A stretch of 64,000 bases of DNA from Candidatus Uhrbacteria bacterium (GCA_020854265.1 JADZFU010000004.1:186001-250000), one strand, 5' to 3'; shown: positions 25,368-34,488, counted from the first letter of the stretch. The notes: generated by a model from the letters alone, not told the origin. Numbers and translations: made by a program.

Positions 25368-26051
25368 ATGGGCATGAAGGCTATAGCCGTCATGCCGGCC
25401 ATGAATGAGGCTGGACGGATTGGCCCCGCGATTACCGGGGCGTTTAAGCATGTCCAAAACGTTATTGTGGTTGATGATGGATCCAAGGACGTAACGGTCG
25501 AAGAAGCAAAAAAAGCGGGCGCGATTGTTTTGAGGCATTCACTCAACCGCGGACAGGGCGCGGCGCTTAAAACCGGCACTCAAGCGGCCCTTATGCTTGG
25601 GGCAGATGTTATCGTGCATATTGATGCCGACGGCCAGCATGATCCGGACATGATTCCGCATATGCTCGCGCCGATTACGGAAGGAAAGTCTGATGTGGTT
25701 TTTGGATCGCGATTTCTCGGCGTTTCATCCGAAGGGATGCCGTTTGCACGGCGTCTGCTCCTTGGTGCTGCCATGGTTTTCAACCGTTTGATTCTCGGGA
25801 TTTCAAAACATATCACGGATCCGCAAAGCGGACTTCGCGCAATGACAGCCGATGCGGCTCGCAAAATCGATTTCAAACAGGACCGCATGGCGCACTGCTC
25901 GGAGATTTTGCGGCTCGTGTCGCGGTCGGATCTCCGTTGGATGGAAGTTCCGGTGCGCATCCGGTATACGGCCGACACGCTTGCAAAGGGTCAAAAGCCG
26001 GCAGATGCCTTTAAAATTTTATGGCAGCTGCTGCTCGGATCATTCCAATAA
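25368..26051 (+). CDS. GT2 polyprenyl-phosphate-type glycosyltransferase
   Basis: A 227-residue GT2 protein with AVMPAMNEAGRIG, VVDDGSKD, HSLNRGQGAALKTG, HIDADGQHDPDM (DxD) and DPQSGLRAM. This is the DPM/ArnC-like series lacking membrane helices. A Shine-Dalgarno GAAGG lies 7 bases before the ATG, one of few clear ones outside the GC-rich block. The next gene is a DUF2304 protein, a standing partner of such enzymes. It probably makes a polyprenyl-phosphate sugar at the cytoplasmic face. Confidence 0.82.
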   Translation: MGMKAIAVMPAMNEAGRIGPAITGAFKHVQNVIVVDDGSKDVTVEEAKKAGAIVLRHSLNRGQGAALKTGTQAALMLGADVIVHIDADGQHDPDMIPHMLAPITEGKSDVVFGSRFLGVSSEGMPFARRLLLGAAMVFNRLILGISKHITDPQSGLRAMTADAARKIDFKQDRMAHCSEILRLVSRSDLRWMEVPVRIRYTADTLAKGQKPADAFKILWQLLLGSFQ

Positions 26052-26052
26052 T

Positions 26053-26376
26053 ATGCTGATGCAACTTTTGTTGAGCGCTTTGTTTTTGGCCAGCTTGTGG
26101 CTGGTGTGGCGCCGCCGCAACCAAAATGCCGTCGGTACGCCCGTAGCCCTTCTTTGGACGCTCGGCGTGGCCGGCGGACTTGTTGTGACTTGGTATCCGG
26201 ATACCGCGAGTTTTTTTGCCGATCTTGTGGGCGTGGGGCGCGGAGCCGATTTGGTCGTGTATCTGGCCGTCGTTTTGTTATTCGTGCTTGTGTTTCAATT
26301 GCACGTTTCTCATGTACGCATGGAACGGGAATTGACCAAGCTGGTACGCGAAGAAGCGCTAAAAGATTTGGAATAA
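26053..26376 (+). CDS. DUF2304 small membrane protein
   Basis: A 107-residue protein with three hydrophobic helices and a charged C-terminal helix (RMERELTKLVREEALKDLE). Size, topology and position directly after a GT2 gene fit DUF2304, a family of unknown function that co-occurs with polyprenyl-phosphate glycosyltransferases and may anchor them. The ATG at 26053 follows the previous TAA by one base. Confidence 0.75.
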   Translation: MLMQLLLSALFLASLWLVWRRRNQNAVGTPVALLWTLGVAGGLVVTWYPDTASFFADLVGVGRGADLVVYLAVVLLFVLVFQLHVSHVRMERELTKLVREEALKDLE

Positions 26377-26377
26377 T

Positions 26378-27490
26378 ATGCGCGTTGTCCATTTTGTGTG
26401 CGAGGCACCGCCGGAAATCGGCGGCATGGGCAAGGCCGCACTTCGAGAAGTTTCAGGACTGCGCGCGCGCGGTATCGAGGCCAAGTTAATCGCACCAGAA
26501 ATTCAAGAAACAACGCAGGAAGCGTCTTTTGTTAAACGCTTGCCGTTTATTTGGCGTATCGGTAATGCCTCTACGCTGAATGGTTGGAAAGAAGAGGCTA
26601 AAAAAGCCGACGTGATCCACCTCCATTATCCGTATTATGGGACGGGAGAGTTCATGCTGCTCTCTTCGGAAACGCTTCCGCCGATCGTCGTGACATATCA
26701 CATGGATGCACGGGCAAGCGGATACCGCGAAATCTTGTTCCGTCTTGAACGGTTTTTTTTCCAGTTTGCGATGCTCAAACGGGCAAAAAAGATTTTGGTT
26801 TCGTCTTTTGATTATGCAAAGCACTCGACCGTATCAAAGATTTTTCAGCGTCTGCCGGATCGGTTTGTTGAGCTTCCTTTTGGCATAGATACGCATGCGT
26901 TTTCGCCGGGTCCGGCTACTCGCGCACGATTTTCCGTTCCGAATGGCGTCCCGTGTGTTTTATTTGTCGGCGGATTGGACAGGGCCCATGCCTTCAAAGG
27001 GATTGATATTTTATTACATGCCGTGTCGATGATTCCGGATGCACATGTGCTTTTGGCGGGAGACGGAGACTTGCGGCCAACCTACGAAGAGCAGGCTCGA
27101 ATGCTCGGTATCGCATCACGCGTCCATTTTTTGGGAAAGATCGATGACGTCACGCTAACCGACGCGTACCGGACGGCCGACGTGTTTGCATTCCCATCCA
27201 CGTCATCAGCCGAAGCGTTCGGACTTGTGGCGCTTGAGGCGCAGGCATGCGGCACACCGGTCGTTGCCTCGGATCTTCCGGGCGTGCGAACGGTCGTGAA
27301 AGACGGATTAACGGGATTTTTGGTTCCTGTCGGAGATGTCGAGCGGTTTGCGGATCGCATACAACAAATCGCGACGGATACGAATTTGCGCGCGCGCATG
27401 TCCGCAGAAGCGGTCAAGCATGCCTCCGGATACTCGCACGATGCCCATATCGACGGACTCGTGCGCGTCTATCAAGATATCCTTCGATGA
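26378..27490 (+). CDS. GT4 glycosyltransferase
   Basis: A 370-residue GT-B glycosyltransferase. The N-terminal domain has a glycine-rich acceptor loop, CEAPPEIGGMGKAALREV. The C-terminal domain shows LFVGGLDRAHAFKGIDILL, LAGDGDLRP and the donor-site series STSSAEAFGLVALEAQACGTPVVASDLPG, in which the EAFGLVALE region provides the EX7E acids. It is cytoplasmic, uses a nucleotide sugar and probably extends a lipid-linked glycan. It overlaps the next gene by ATGA. Confidence 0.85.
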   Translation: MRVVHFVCEAPPEIGGMGKAALREVSGLRARGIEAKLIAPEIQETTQEASFVKRLPFIWRIGNASTLNGWKEEAKKADVIHLHYPYYGTGEFMLLSSETLPPIVVTYHMDARASGYREILFRLERFFFQFAMLKRAKKILVSSFDYAKHSTVSKIFQRLPDRFVELPFGIDTHAFSPGPATRARFSVPNGVPCVLFVGGLDRAHAFKGIDILLHAVSMIPDAHVLLAGDGDLRPTYEEQARMLGIASRVHFLGKIDDVTLTDAYRTADVFAFPSTSSAEAFGLVALEAQACGTPVVASDLPGVRTVVKDGLTGFLVPVGDVERFADRIQQIATDTNLRARMSAEAVKHASGYSHDAHIDGLVRVYQDILR

Positions 27491-28506
27491 AGATCGCTAT
27501 TCTTGCAAATGCTTTTCCTCCCGCGCAAACGGGCGGAGCATCTCGGATCGCGGCTTGGCAAGCCGGTATTTTGGAGCAAGCCGGGCACCAGGTGCATGTC
27601 TGGCATCCGCCTATTCCTTGGTTTGATAAGCCGATTTTTTTGCGTTTGTACTACCATTTGGCCGACTTGCTCCCGCGTCAGGATTTGGTCAGAGAAATAC
27701 GCGCTTGGCAGCCAGAAGTACTCATTACGCATAATCTCACAGGCTGCGGATTTGCGACGGCCCGAATGATCCAGCGGCGCGGCGTGCGCTGGATCCATGT
27801 CTTGCACGATGTCCAGCTTTTCGAGCCATCCGGACGCATGACGGACCAAGCTTCGAATGCATGGAGAAAGGCGTGGGGGTTTTTACGACGGCTGAGCTTA
27901 GGAAAGCCCAATACGGTATTGTCGCCAACCAAGTGGCTGTTAGATCAGCATCGCCAGTATGGTTTTTTTCAGGATGTCGAGACGGCAGTTTTGCCTAATC
28001 CGGCTCCGCCTGTTGTTTTTGCGATGCGCATGCCATCCCCAAAACCGAAACTGTTTATGGTTGGTGCTACGCGTGAAAAAGGGATAGAGCTTGCCTTGGA
28101 ATTGCTTGAGCGCGTACCTGATATTGAGCTGGATGTCGTGGGCGAGGGGATGACCGAGGGCAGGGTACGTTTTTTGGGAAGATTGGACACGGTGCAGATC
28201 ATGGAAAAGATGCGCGAGTCGGATGTCCTGCTTGTACCGTCGCAAATCGCAGAAAATCAACCGACCGTTATTTTAGAAGCTTCTTCGGTCGGATTGCCGG
28301 TCATCGCTTCAGATGTCGGAGGAATAAAAGAGACGTTGAATGGTGCCGGCGTATTGTGTCCGGCTGATGATATTGAATCTTGGGTAAGGGCCGTGGCCGC
28401 TCTACGCGATCCATCCGTTTATGCCGATCAAGCATCAAAAATGTATGAGCTGGCCAGGCTGCATGATCCAAAAGAGTATGCGGATCACTTCATCAAGAAT
28501 TTGTAA
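27487..28506 (+). CDS. GT4 glycosyltransferase
   Basis: A 339-residue GT-B enzyme, somewhat short for GT4. The N-terminus is ILANAFPPAQTGGASRIAAW. The C-terminal half has FMVGATREKGIELALELL and a donor site IAENQPTVILEASSVGLPVIASDVGG. The start comes from the ATGA overlap with the preceding GT4 gene; the longer ORF from 27247 would lie inside it. Its last 22 bases overlap the end of the convergent membrane-protein gene. Confidence 0.82.
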   Translation: MKIAILANAFPPAQTGGASRIAAWQAGILEQAGHQVHVWHPPIPWFDKPIFLRLYYHLADLLPRQDLVREIRAWQPEVLITHNLTGCGFATARMIQRRGVRWIHVLHDVQLFEPSGRMTDQASNAWRKAWGFLRRLSLGKPNTVLSPTKWLLDQHRQYGFFQDVETAVLPNPAPPVVFAMRMPSPKPKLFMVGATREKGIELALELLERVPDIELDVVGEGMTEGRVRFLGRLDTVQIMEKMRESDVLLVPSQIAENQPTVILEASSVGLPVIASDVGGIKETLNGAGVLCPADDIESWVRAVAALRDPSVYADQASKMYELARLHDPKEYADHFIKNL

Positions 28507-30527
28507 ACACGCACGGTTCCGTTTTTGATGTCGCGTTCGCTATTTGCTTGCGCGGAAAGTTTTGAGGCAACACGTTCGGCGTCCCACCAATATTCATTCA
28601 AGACAACGTAGACGATTTTGCTTTCGCCAAGTCGAGCGGCATTTTGAATAGCATCGAAAGACGGATCAGGCGCAACGGCTTGAAGGAACTCTTGATAGAG
28701 AGCGCCGCCTGTCGGGATAGGATAAAAGAAGACATCTCCGGCATAGCGCTTGAAACCAAGCTCTTGTACCGCAGCGGCGCTTACGCTTTGGTTGGCGAGG
28801 ACGGTATACGGTTCTTTGCCTGCATCCTGCTCGATCCAGCGCACGGCATCGATGTCGGAACGGCCCACGCTCCAGCCGCGGCTTGCCTGTGCCGCATCAT
28901 GGCGCGGGAGGGCGTTATAGGTCTGGGCTCCCATCCATGCATACGAAGCGCATAGCACGTAACACGTAGTTAGGATGTGGGTGCGGGAGAGACGGGATAA
29001 AAGAAAGCCGAGACCAGCGGCGGCCGGAATCGCGACAATCAGATTGGCCATGATCGATAGACGGTCCGTGTAATTTCCGCGTTCATAATCGATAAGGAAA
29101 GGGAATTCGCCGGCGGCTTTCAAAATAAAGCCAGCAGCCAATAGCGAGCAGCCGGCAGCAAGCAAAGCGATCCAATATGCGCGGCGGTCTCTATCACGGA
29201 AAATGGAAATGATGGCAAGCAAGATTGATGCGGGAAGAATCAAAAAACCAACAAGGCTCGACCAATCGGCCCAAAGTGCCACGCGGTTTTGCGGCGGCGT
29301 GAAGGCGGAGAGCGATTTCCATATTTCATTCATGTCGATGATCCGCGACCAGTCCCAAACGACGGCATTGGAAGAAAGAGAACCGAGAAGAAGAAAGGCT
29401 GCCGGAATCGAGAGCCCGGCGGCAATTACTCCAAGTACGGCAAAAGAATAGGTTATGGGTTTGTAGCCGTAGTTTTTACCAAGCCGGATGCAAAACAAGG
29501 CTCCGGCAATCGCAGCAAAGGGGAGTCCTGCAAGCGGATGGATGGCAATGGACCAGAGAGCCAAAGGCAGCCAGGCGAATGGATGCAATTCTTCGTCGAG
29601 AGAAATTAGAATGCTAATCAGGCCGATAATGTAGGCGAATGATTGCGGAGTTGTGGCGACAAATGGGGCGAGGGGAATAAGCAGCAGTAAAGCAGGAATA
29701 CCGAGAAGATCTCTCGACTTTGCTCGAGATGACAAGAAGAAAAAGGGGATGAGGGCAAAAAATACCGGAACGAGCCAGCGGTCTATGAGCGAGATGTCGA
29801 GCGCGGAAAAGCGTGCGAGCCAAGTCGTGAAAACATATTGGCCGATATAGTATGGAGGTTTTGGATCGAGCGTACCGGTGTCGAGGATGATGTGTTCGCT
29901 CGCACGATGCAGGAATCCATCAAATCCAAACCCAAGCTCATAGAGTGCGGGCGCAATGGCGCTTATTGCAAAGGATGTAATTGAAACAAGGACAGCCGTG
30001 GCAAGTCTTGAGCGGCTTTTCCACGCCGCGAGCAGGGACGCGATAACAAGAGAAGCGCAAGCTGGAATGGTCCAAAAAGGCAGCATGACCCATGGGGAGC
30101 GGATTGCGACATCGGTTGCGGCACGAAACGATGCATAGACCACGCCGCCGCCAAGCAAGACTCCAATAACCAGGAGAGGGATAATCCAATACCAATTCGG
30201 TTTCTCTTCAGACTCGGTTGGGAGTTGGTGTTTTTTTGGCTGCCAAACCAATAAGGGAAGCAGGAGAAGCAAGCCGGCGGCCAAGGCCCATGCATCCGTG
30301 TGGCTACCCAATGTCCAGCCCAGATAGTAAAAAACGGTCTGGAAAAGCGATTGGGACGCGATAAGCAAGATGATTCCGATGCGTTCGCAATACATCCATG
30401 CGGCTAATAGAAATGCCGCGATCGCCAAAAACTTCCATATGATACTCCCGGGCAGCACCAATCCAATGATTAAAACCGCCACGATTAGCGCGGCGGTAAT
30501 GGGCATGTCGCGGTATAAACGGTTCAT
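28485..30527 (-). CDS. Large multi-pass membrane protein, possibly a GT-C-type transferase
   Basis: A 680-residue protein with about 14-16 hydrophobic helices and a C-terminal soluble domain of about 120 residues. The segment around residue 200 (GFGFDGFLHRASEHIIL) recalls acid-containing outer loops of GT-C enzymes, but no family motif is certain. An in-frame insertion encoding SSRAKSRDL, from a palindromic repeat, lies at about residue 270. It starts 5 bases after the stop of the upstream - strand gene (30533-30961), so the two form an operon. Its role in surface-glycan or lipid modification is only inferred. Confidence 0.6.
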   Translation of the reverse strand: MNRLYRDMPITAALIVAVLIIGLVLPGSIIWKFLAIAAFLLAAWMYCERIGIILLIASQSLFQTVFYYLGWTLGSHTDAWALAAGLLLLLPLLVWQPKKHQLPTESEEKPNWYWIIPLLVIGVLLGGGVVYASFRAATDVAIRSPWVMLPFWTIPACASLVIASLLAAWKSRSRLATAVLVSITSFAISAIAPALYELGFGFDGFLHRASEHIILDTGTLDPKPPYYIGQYVFTTWLARFSALDISLIDRWLVPVFFALIPFFFLSSRAKSRDLLGIPALLLLIPLAPFVATTPQSFAYIIGLISILISLDEELHPFAWLPLALWSIAIHPLAGLPFAAIAGALFCIRLGKNYGYKPITYSFAVLGVIAAGLSIPAAFLLLGSLSSNAVVWDWSRIIDMNEIWKSLSAFTPPQNRVALWADWSSLVGFLILPASILLAIISIFRDRDRRAYWIALLAAGCSLLAAGFILKAAGEFPFLIDYERGNYTDRLSIMANLIVAIPAAAGLGFLLSRLSRTHILTTCYVLCASYAWMGAQTYNALPRHDAAQASRGWSVGRSDIDAVRWIEQDAGKEPYTVLANQSVSAAAVQELGFKRYAGDVFFYPIPTGGALYQEFLQAVAPDPSFDAIQNAARLGESKIVYVVLNEYWWDAERVASKLSAQANSERDIKNGTVRVYKFLMK
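29707..29733 (-). repeat. Palindromic repeat element inserted in a coding sequence (SRAKSRDL type)
   Basis: The element contains TCTCGA (29712-29717) and TCGAGA (29724-29729) around a 6-base loop. Read on the - strand it translates in frame as SSRAKSRDL inside a membrane helix region. The sequence matches a short repeat I recall in many bacterial genomes, where it is often found between or inside genes. Only one copy was noticed in this window. Confidence 0.7.
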
Positions 30528-30532
30528 GGATC

Positions 30533-30961
30533 CTATTGGAACGGAGTGATGGGGTTCTGTCCAGATTTGGGTTTTACGGCGGGCATAAACATAACTGGAC
30601 GTTTTGTTTTTTCTGCAGCCGGAGCGTTCGAGATTTTTTTTCGTAATTCCTCAACGCTAAGATCCTGCAACGCGGCTTCTTGTTGCTGCATGCTGGCGAG
30701 TCTGCCCGCTATTTCGGTTTTATGTTTTTCTTGTTCTTCTTCGATTTGACCGATGACTACCTCGGCCTTTTCTTTGTCATCTGGCCCTATTTCGAAGCCC
30801 ACGTTTTTTAACATCTGCGATGCCATGAGGCGTTCTTGCGGATTTTGGCTTTTGGCGATTACTTCCAGAAACATCTGTTTAAAATCTTTTTTTATCAAGC
30901 CGGGCGAGACGGGTTTTTCGCCTGTACCGCCCATGATTTGGGTTTCTCCCACGTTTTTCAT
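30533..30961 (-). CDS. Hypothetical helical protein
   Basis: A 142-residue protein rich in E, K and Q, with a probable coiled coil (HKTEIAGRLASMQQQEAAL) and a basic, proline-rich tail. No family is recognised and there is no signal peptide. The ATG at 30961 is preferred to an in-frame TTG at 30979. A GATAAT box lies on the - strand at 30972-30977, 10 bases upstream. It is followed after 5 bases by the large membrane protein, suggesting a regulatory or accessory role for that protein (inference). Confidence 0.6.
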   Translation of the reverse strand: MKNVGETQIMGGTGEKPVSPGLIKKDFKQMFLEVIAKSQNPQERLMASQMLKNVGFEIGPDDKEKAEVVIGQIEEEQEKHKTEIAGRLASMQQQEAALQDLSVEELRKKISNAPAAEKTKRPVMFMPAVKPKSGQNPITPFQ

Positions 30962-31032
30962 ATGAACCAAGATTATCAAAAATTGCTGTGTATGGCTATT
31001 TTTGCGCTTTTTTCGTATGATGTAGTCGCGGT

Positions 31033-31614
31033 ATGCTCATGACTAATGAGAATATCAAGTACTTTCCACATGACCGATTGATGGAGTGGACGGTACTTCG
31101 ATTTGTTCCAAGTTTTGTACGCCCAAACCATTTCACGATCCTGCGGATGATCATGATTCCGTTCGTGCTGTATTTCTTTTTGATGAAACAGTGGGATATA
31201 GCACTTCCGATCTTCTTGATCGCGGCAGCAACCGATGCCATTGACGGTTCGCTGGCCCGCGTGCGCAAACAGATTACGTTGTGGGGAACCATGGCAGATC
31301 CGGTGGCCGATAAATTGCTTATTGGATCCACGGTCGTCATCTTTGTCGCGCAAGAAATTCATGTTTTATTTGCGGTCCTCATCGTCTTTTTTGAGTTATT
31401 GATCGTTATCGGCGCGTTGTATCGCAAGCATCGCGGCCTCTATGCTTCCGCCAACAATTACGGCAAGATCAAAATGCTGCTGCAAGTAACCGGTGTATCG
31501 CTCCTGCTCGTGGCCAAGCTTGCGGGATTTTCGCTAGCCGTACCATTTGCGACGGCAACATTCGCACTCGCTATCGCCTTTGCTATCGTGTCCCTGCTTA
31601 CCTATAGCTCATGA
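31033..31614 (+). CDS. CDP-alcohol phosphatidyltransferase (PgsA-like)
   Basis: A 193-residue membrane protein with about five to six helices. The complete catalytic motif is present: DAIDGSLARVRKQIT followed by G, then D and D in LWGTMADPVADK, i.e. D-x2-DG-x2-AR-x8-G-x3-D-x3-D. It transfers a phosphatidyl or similar group from a CDP-linked donor to an alcohol such as glycerol-3-phosphate. The alcohol cannot be told. Two ATGs (31033 and 31039) are possible starts. It leads an envelope operon running to 34425 and overlaps the next gene by ATGA. Confidence 0.85.
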   Translation: MLMTNENIKYFPHDRLMEWTVLRFVPSFVRPNHFTILRMIMIPFVLYFFLMKQWDIALPIFLIAAATDAIDGSLARVRKQITLWGTMADPVADKLLIGSTVVIFVAQEIHVLFAVLIVFFELLIVIGALYRKHRGLYASANNYGKIKMLLQVTGVSLLLVAKLAGFSLAVPFATATFALAIAFAIVSLLTYSS

Positions 31615-32879
31615 TCCACTCTCTCAAAAAATTGATACCAAAATCCGTTTTGGATGTTTACCACCGCATGCTCGCGCACGCGGCAGATATTTGGTATGGG
31701 CATCCGTCGCGCCGGATGATCGTGATCGGAGTTACAGGTACAAACGGAAAAACAACTACGAGCTATTTTATTGCCAAAGCCATCGAAGCCGCGGGGTATA
31801 AAACGGGATGCACGACGACCGCGATCATGAAAATCGGAAGCGAAGAATGGATCAATAAGACAAAGATGACCATGCCTGGCCGTTTTTATCTCCAGCGCAT
31901 GCTCAAAAAAATGGCTGATGCCGGATGCCGATATGCTGTCATCGAGACGTCTTCGCAAGGGCTGATCCAGCACCGCCATATCGGGATCAAGTATCAAATC
32001 GCCGTCTTTACCAATCTTACTCCGGAGCACATCGAGGCCCATGGAGGTTTTGAAAATTACAAAAAAGCAAAACGCTTATTGTTTGAGTCGGCTCCGACGG
32101 CCGTGCTGAACGCCGATAGCGAACATGCGGCGTACTATGCACAAACGCCGGGTCTCAAGGACGTGCATTGGTTCAGTACCCATACGGATCGCGGATTGCG
32201 CGCCAAAGATGTCGAGCTTCGCCCGACCGGTTCTTCGTTTACGGTCGATGGACACCGTATCGATCTTGGATTCCCAGGGGATTATAATATTTCCAATGCC
32301 ATGGCTGCGATGACGGTTTGTAAAGTGCTCGGGATTGATCTCGCGCTTGCAGCCAAAGGCCTGTCCGAGGTGACGCGCGTTCCTGGCCGTTTTGAACGCG
32401 TCGAAGAAGGCCAGCCTTGGAGAGTTATCGTGGATTACGCGCCTGAACCCGAGTCGTTCCGCCAGCTGTACCTCGCTTTGGATTCCATGCCTCGTACGCG
32501 AACCATTCATGTTTTAGGTTCTTGCGGGGGCGGACGCGATGTTGCCCGCCGTCCCGTGCTCGGGCGTATGGCAGCCGAGCGGGCAGATATCGTCATTGTG
32601 ACAAATGAAGATCCGTACGACGATGATCCACAGCAAATTATCGACCAAGTTGCAGCCGGAGCGGTCGAGGCCGGCAAGGTCGAGGGAAAAAATCTTTTCC
32701 GAATCGCCGATCGTCGGGAAGCTGTTTTTTTCGCGATGAAACAGGCACGGGAAGGGGATTTGGTCGTCATGACCGGCAAGGGCTGCGAGCCGTGGATCTG
32801 TGTTGCGAATGGCGGTAAACTGCCATGGGACGAAGTCGAAACCGCCAGAGAAGCCATACGTTATGTTCTCCATCCGTGA
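31611..32879 (+). CDS. MurE-like Mur ligase lacking the N-terminal domain
   Basis: A 422-residue Mur ligase. The ATP loop is GVTGTNGKTTTSYF; TNLTPEHIEAHGGFENYKKAK matches the MurE central signature; VPGRFERVEEG and VDYAPEPESF match the start of the C-terminal domain; TNEDPYDDDP lies where MurE has its DNPR-type amino-acid selector. The usual ~90-residue N-terminal UDP-MurNAc-binding domain is largely absent. It probably adds the third residue of the peptidoglycan stem. The altered selector leaves open which amino acid (Lys, Dap or another) is used. It overlaps both neighbouring genes. Confidence 0.8.
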   Translation: MIHSLKKLIPKSVLDVYHRMLAHAADIWYGHPSRRMIVIGVTGTNGKTTTSYFIAKAIEAAGYKTGCTTTAIMKIGSEEWINKTKMTMPGRFYLQRMLKKMADAGCRYAVIETSSQGLIQHRHIGIKYQIAVFTNLTPEHIEAHGGFENYKKAKRLLFESAPTAVLNADSEHAAYYAQTPGLKDVHWFSTHTDRGLRAKDVELRPTGSSFTVDGHRIDLGFPGDYNISNAMAAMTVCKVLGIDLALAAKGLSEVTRVPGRFERVEEGQPWRVIVDYAPEPESFRQLYLALDSMPRTRTIHVLGSCGGGRDVARRPVLGRMAAERADIVIVTNEDPYDDDPQQIIDQVAAGAVEAGKVEGKNLFRIADRREAVFFAMKQAREGDLVVMTGKGCEPWICVANGGKLPWDEVETAREAIRYVLHP

Positions 32880-33399
32880 CGTTATCCAGCTGCAGCCGAA
32901 TGAAAAGATTGAACTGTTTGTTCGGCGTTCGGTGTCGGCCATGCTCGGACAGCTTGTGCTCGCGGGTGTGCTGATTGCATTGCCGTTTTTCTTTTTATTT
33001 TCACTTCTCCGATCGGGGAGCATCGGTGCAATTATTCTCTGCTTGTTTTTGGCAGCGGGAATTTTGGTGGCCTTGCGCGCGTTTCTTATCTGGGATTCGC
33101 AAGTGTTATTGCTCACAAATCGCCGAGCTGTTTTTGTCGAACAAAAAAATCCCTGGCATCGCATCGTGCATGAAGTCGCATTGGTTGATGTGCAAAATGT
33201 CAGCTTCTCCAAAACGTGGATTGACGGTTTGTTTGGACGAGGAACTATCCGTTTGTCGTCTGGAGGCTCGGTGTCTGCTTTGGAAATCCCCGATCTCCCT
33301 CGGGTCAAGCCGCTGGCCGAGACAATCACAATTTTGAAACAGGACCTGAACGGCGTGCGTACCACCATGGACGGCGGTTTCCGAATGAAGCCGCTCTAA
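32863..33399 (+). CDS. Membrane-anchored bacterial PH-domain protein
   Basis: A 178-residue protein with two adjacent hydrophobic helices (about residues 28-75) followed by a beta-rich domain: VLLLTNRRAVFVEQ and VALVDVQNVSFSKTWIDGLFGRGTIRLSS. This is the bPH2/DUF304 pattern. The ATG at 32863 overlaps the ligase gene by 17 bases. Family function is poorly known; members often sit near envelope genes. Its place between MurE-like and FtsL/DivIC-like genes suggests an envelope or division role (inference). Confidence 0.7.
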   Translation: MFSIRDVIQLQPNEKIELFVRRSVSAMLGQLVLAGVLIALPFFFLFSLLRSGSIGAIILCLFLAAGILVALRAFLIWDSQVLLLTNRRAVFVEQKNPWHRIVHEVALVDVQNVSFSKTWIDGLFGRGTIRLSSGGSVSALEIPDLPRVKPLAETITILKQDLNGVRTTMDGGFRMKPL

Positions 33400-33405
33400 G
33401 GTATT

Positions 33406-33804
33406 ATGGAACGTATGAATGGCTTGAAGTGGCCTTTTTTTGCAGCAGCCAGCGGCGTGCTTTTTTTCGCAGTCGGTATTTCCACGGTTCGAGAAACGTA
33501 TCGCGAATGGAAGGTAGACCAAGAAATACGCCAAATGCAGGCCGAGGTTGAACGCTTGGAAGGCCGCAAGCTCGGCCTGGTCGAGCTCTTACAGCGCTTG
33601 GACTCCCAAGATGCGCTCGACAAAGAAGCCCGGACGCGGCTTGGACTCCGTAAACCGGGGGAGCGGGTCGTTATCTTGCGCGGACTGGAGGGTTCGCCCC
33701 AGACATGGGAAACTCCGAACGCCGTTCTTGCGGATTTGCCGCCGCCGGATACCCGTACAAATGCCGAACGCTGGTTTGATTATTTTTTTAAAAAACAGAA
33801 TTAA
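33406..33804 (+). CDS. FtsL/DivIC (septum formation initiator)-like protein
   Basis: A 132-residue bitopic protein with one N-terminal membrane helix (about residues 10-27), a coiled coil (RQMQAEVERLEGRKLGLVELLQRL) and the family-type EARTRLGLRKPGERVVIL motif. FtsB/FtsL/DivIC proteins form a complex that activates septal wall synthesis. A second ATG at 33415 lies 7 bases after a TATTAT box (33402-33407) and could be a leaderless start giving 129 residues. Confidence 0.8.
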   Translation: MERMNGLKWPFFAAASGVLFFAVGISTVRETYREWKVDQEIRQMQAEVERLEGRKLGLVELLQRLDSQDALDKEARTRLGLRKPGERVVILRGLEGSPQTWETPNAVLADLPPPDTRTNAERWFDYFFKKQN

Positions 33805-33807
33805 CCT

Positions 33808-34425
33808 ATGAACTTTCGCCTCAAACCAGCTTCGCTCATTGCGCTTTCCCTGATTGTATTGGTCGTATTCGGCGCTTCGGGCGCTTTGCTTTTTGGGGCG
33901 TATGTCCGCCACTCCGAGGGAGTGGTGATTCGAGCTGTCGGTTCGTGGCTGCCGGCAGCCAAGGTCGGATCAAGAAGCATTCGTTATGGGGAGTATCTTG
34001 ATCATGTGGATGCTGCGGCAAAATTTATGGCCATTCAAGGTCCGGCCGAGGGATTGTCCGGCGCAATGACCGATGCCGAGCGTGCCGGAGCGCTGGACCG
34101 TGCCGTCCGGATCCATGCCGTGCAGGAGATGGCTGACGAGATGAATATTGTTGTTACGCCGCTCGATTTGGACCGCGCCATCGATCAGACCTTGATGCAA
34201 GCCGGAACATCCACGACCATCGGGGAGTTCCGCGAGTATCTTGATAAAGTTTATGGATGGAATGAGGACGAGTTCAAGCGTTTTATTTTGGGGCCTGCCT
34301 TGCTTGAAGAGGGGGTAAAGCGCGCGTTTGTCCGTGATGGCAAGACCGAAGCCGATTTTACGGCCGAATTGGATCGCAGGATGAGCGAGCCATACGCCAA
34401 ACGTTATTTAAAGTTCAGTAATTGA
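33808..34425 (+). CDS. SurA-N-like membrane-anchored chaperone-type protein
   Basis: A 205-residue protein with one N-terminal signal anchor (about residues 10-32) and a helical extracytoplasmic domain. SWLPAAKVGSRSIRYGEYLDHVDAA, VVTPLDLDRAIDQTL and WNEDEFKRFILGPALL resemble the N-terminal helical domain of SurA/PrsA foldases. No parvulin domain is present. It may hold unfolded exported proteins. It ends the envelope operon and follows the FtsL-like gene after 3 bases. Confidence 0.65.
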   Translation: MNFRLKPASLIALSLIVLVVFGASGALLFGAYVRHSEGVVIRAVGSWLPAAKVGSRSIRYGEYLDHVDAAAKFMAIQGPAEGLSGAMTDAERAGALDRAVRIHAVQEMADEMNIVVTPLDLDRAIDQTLMQAGTSTTIGEFREYLDKVYGWNEDEFKRFILGPALLEEGVKRAFVRDGKTEADFTAELDRRMSEPYAKRYLKFSN

Positions 34426-34428
34426 TCC

Positions 34429-34457
34429 TTGCCAAGCGGTTTTTGGTCTGGTACTGT
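34429..34457 (+). promoter_or_regulatory. tRNA operon promoter
   Basis: TTGCCA (34429-34434), a 17-base spacer and an extended TGG-TACTGT (34449-34457) precede tRNA-Gly by about 31 bases. The same TTGCCA -35 and spacing occur before tRNA-Val. Confidence 0.8.
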
Positions 34458-34488
34458 CCCGTCCACGATCGAACCGCAGATTAGCCAC

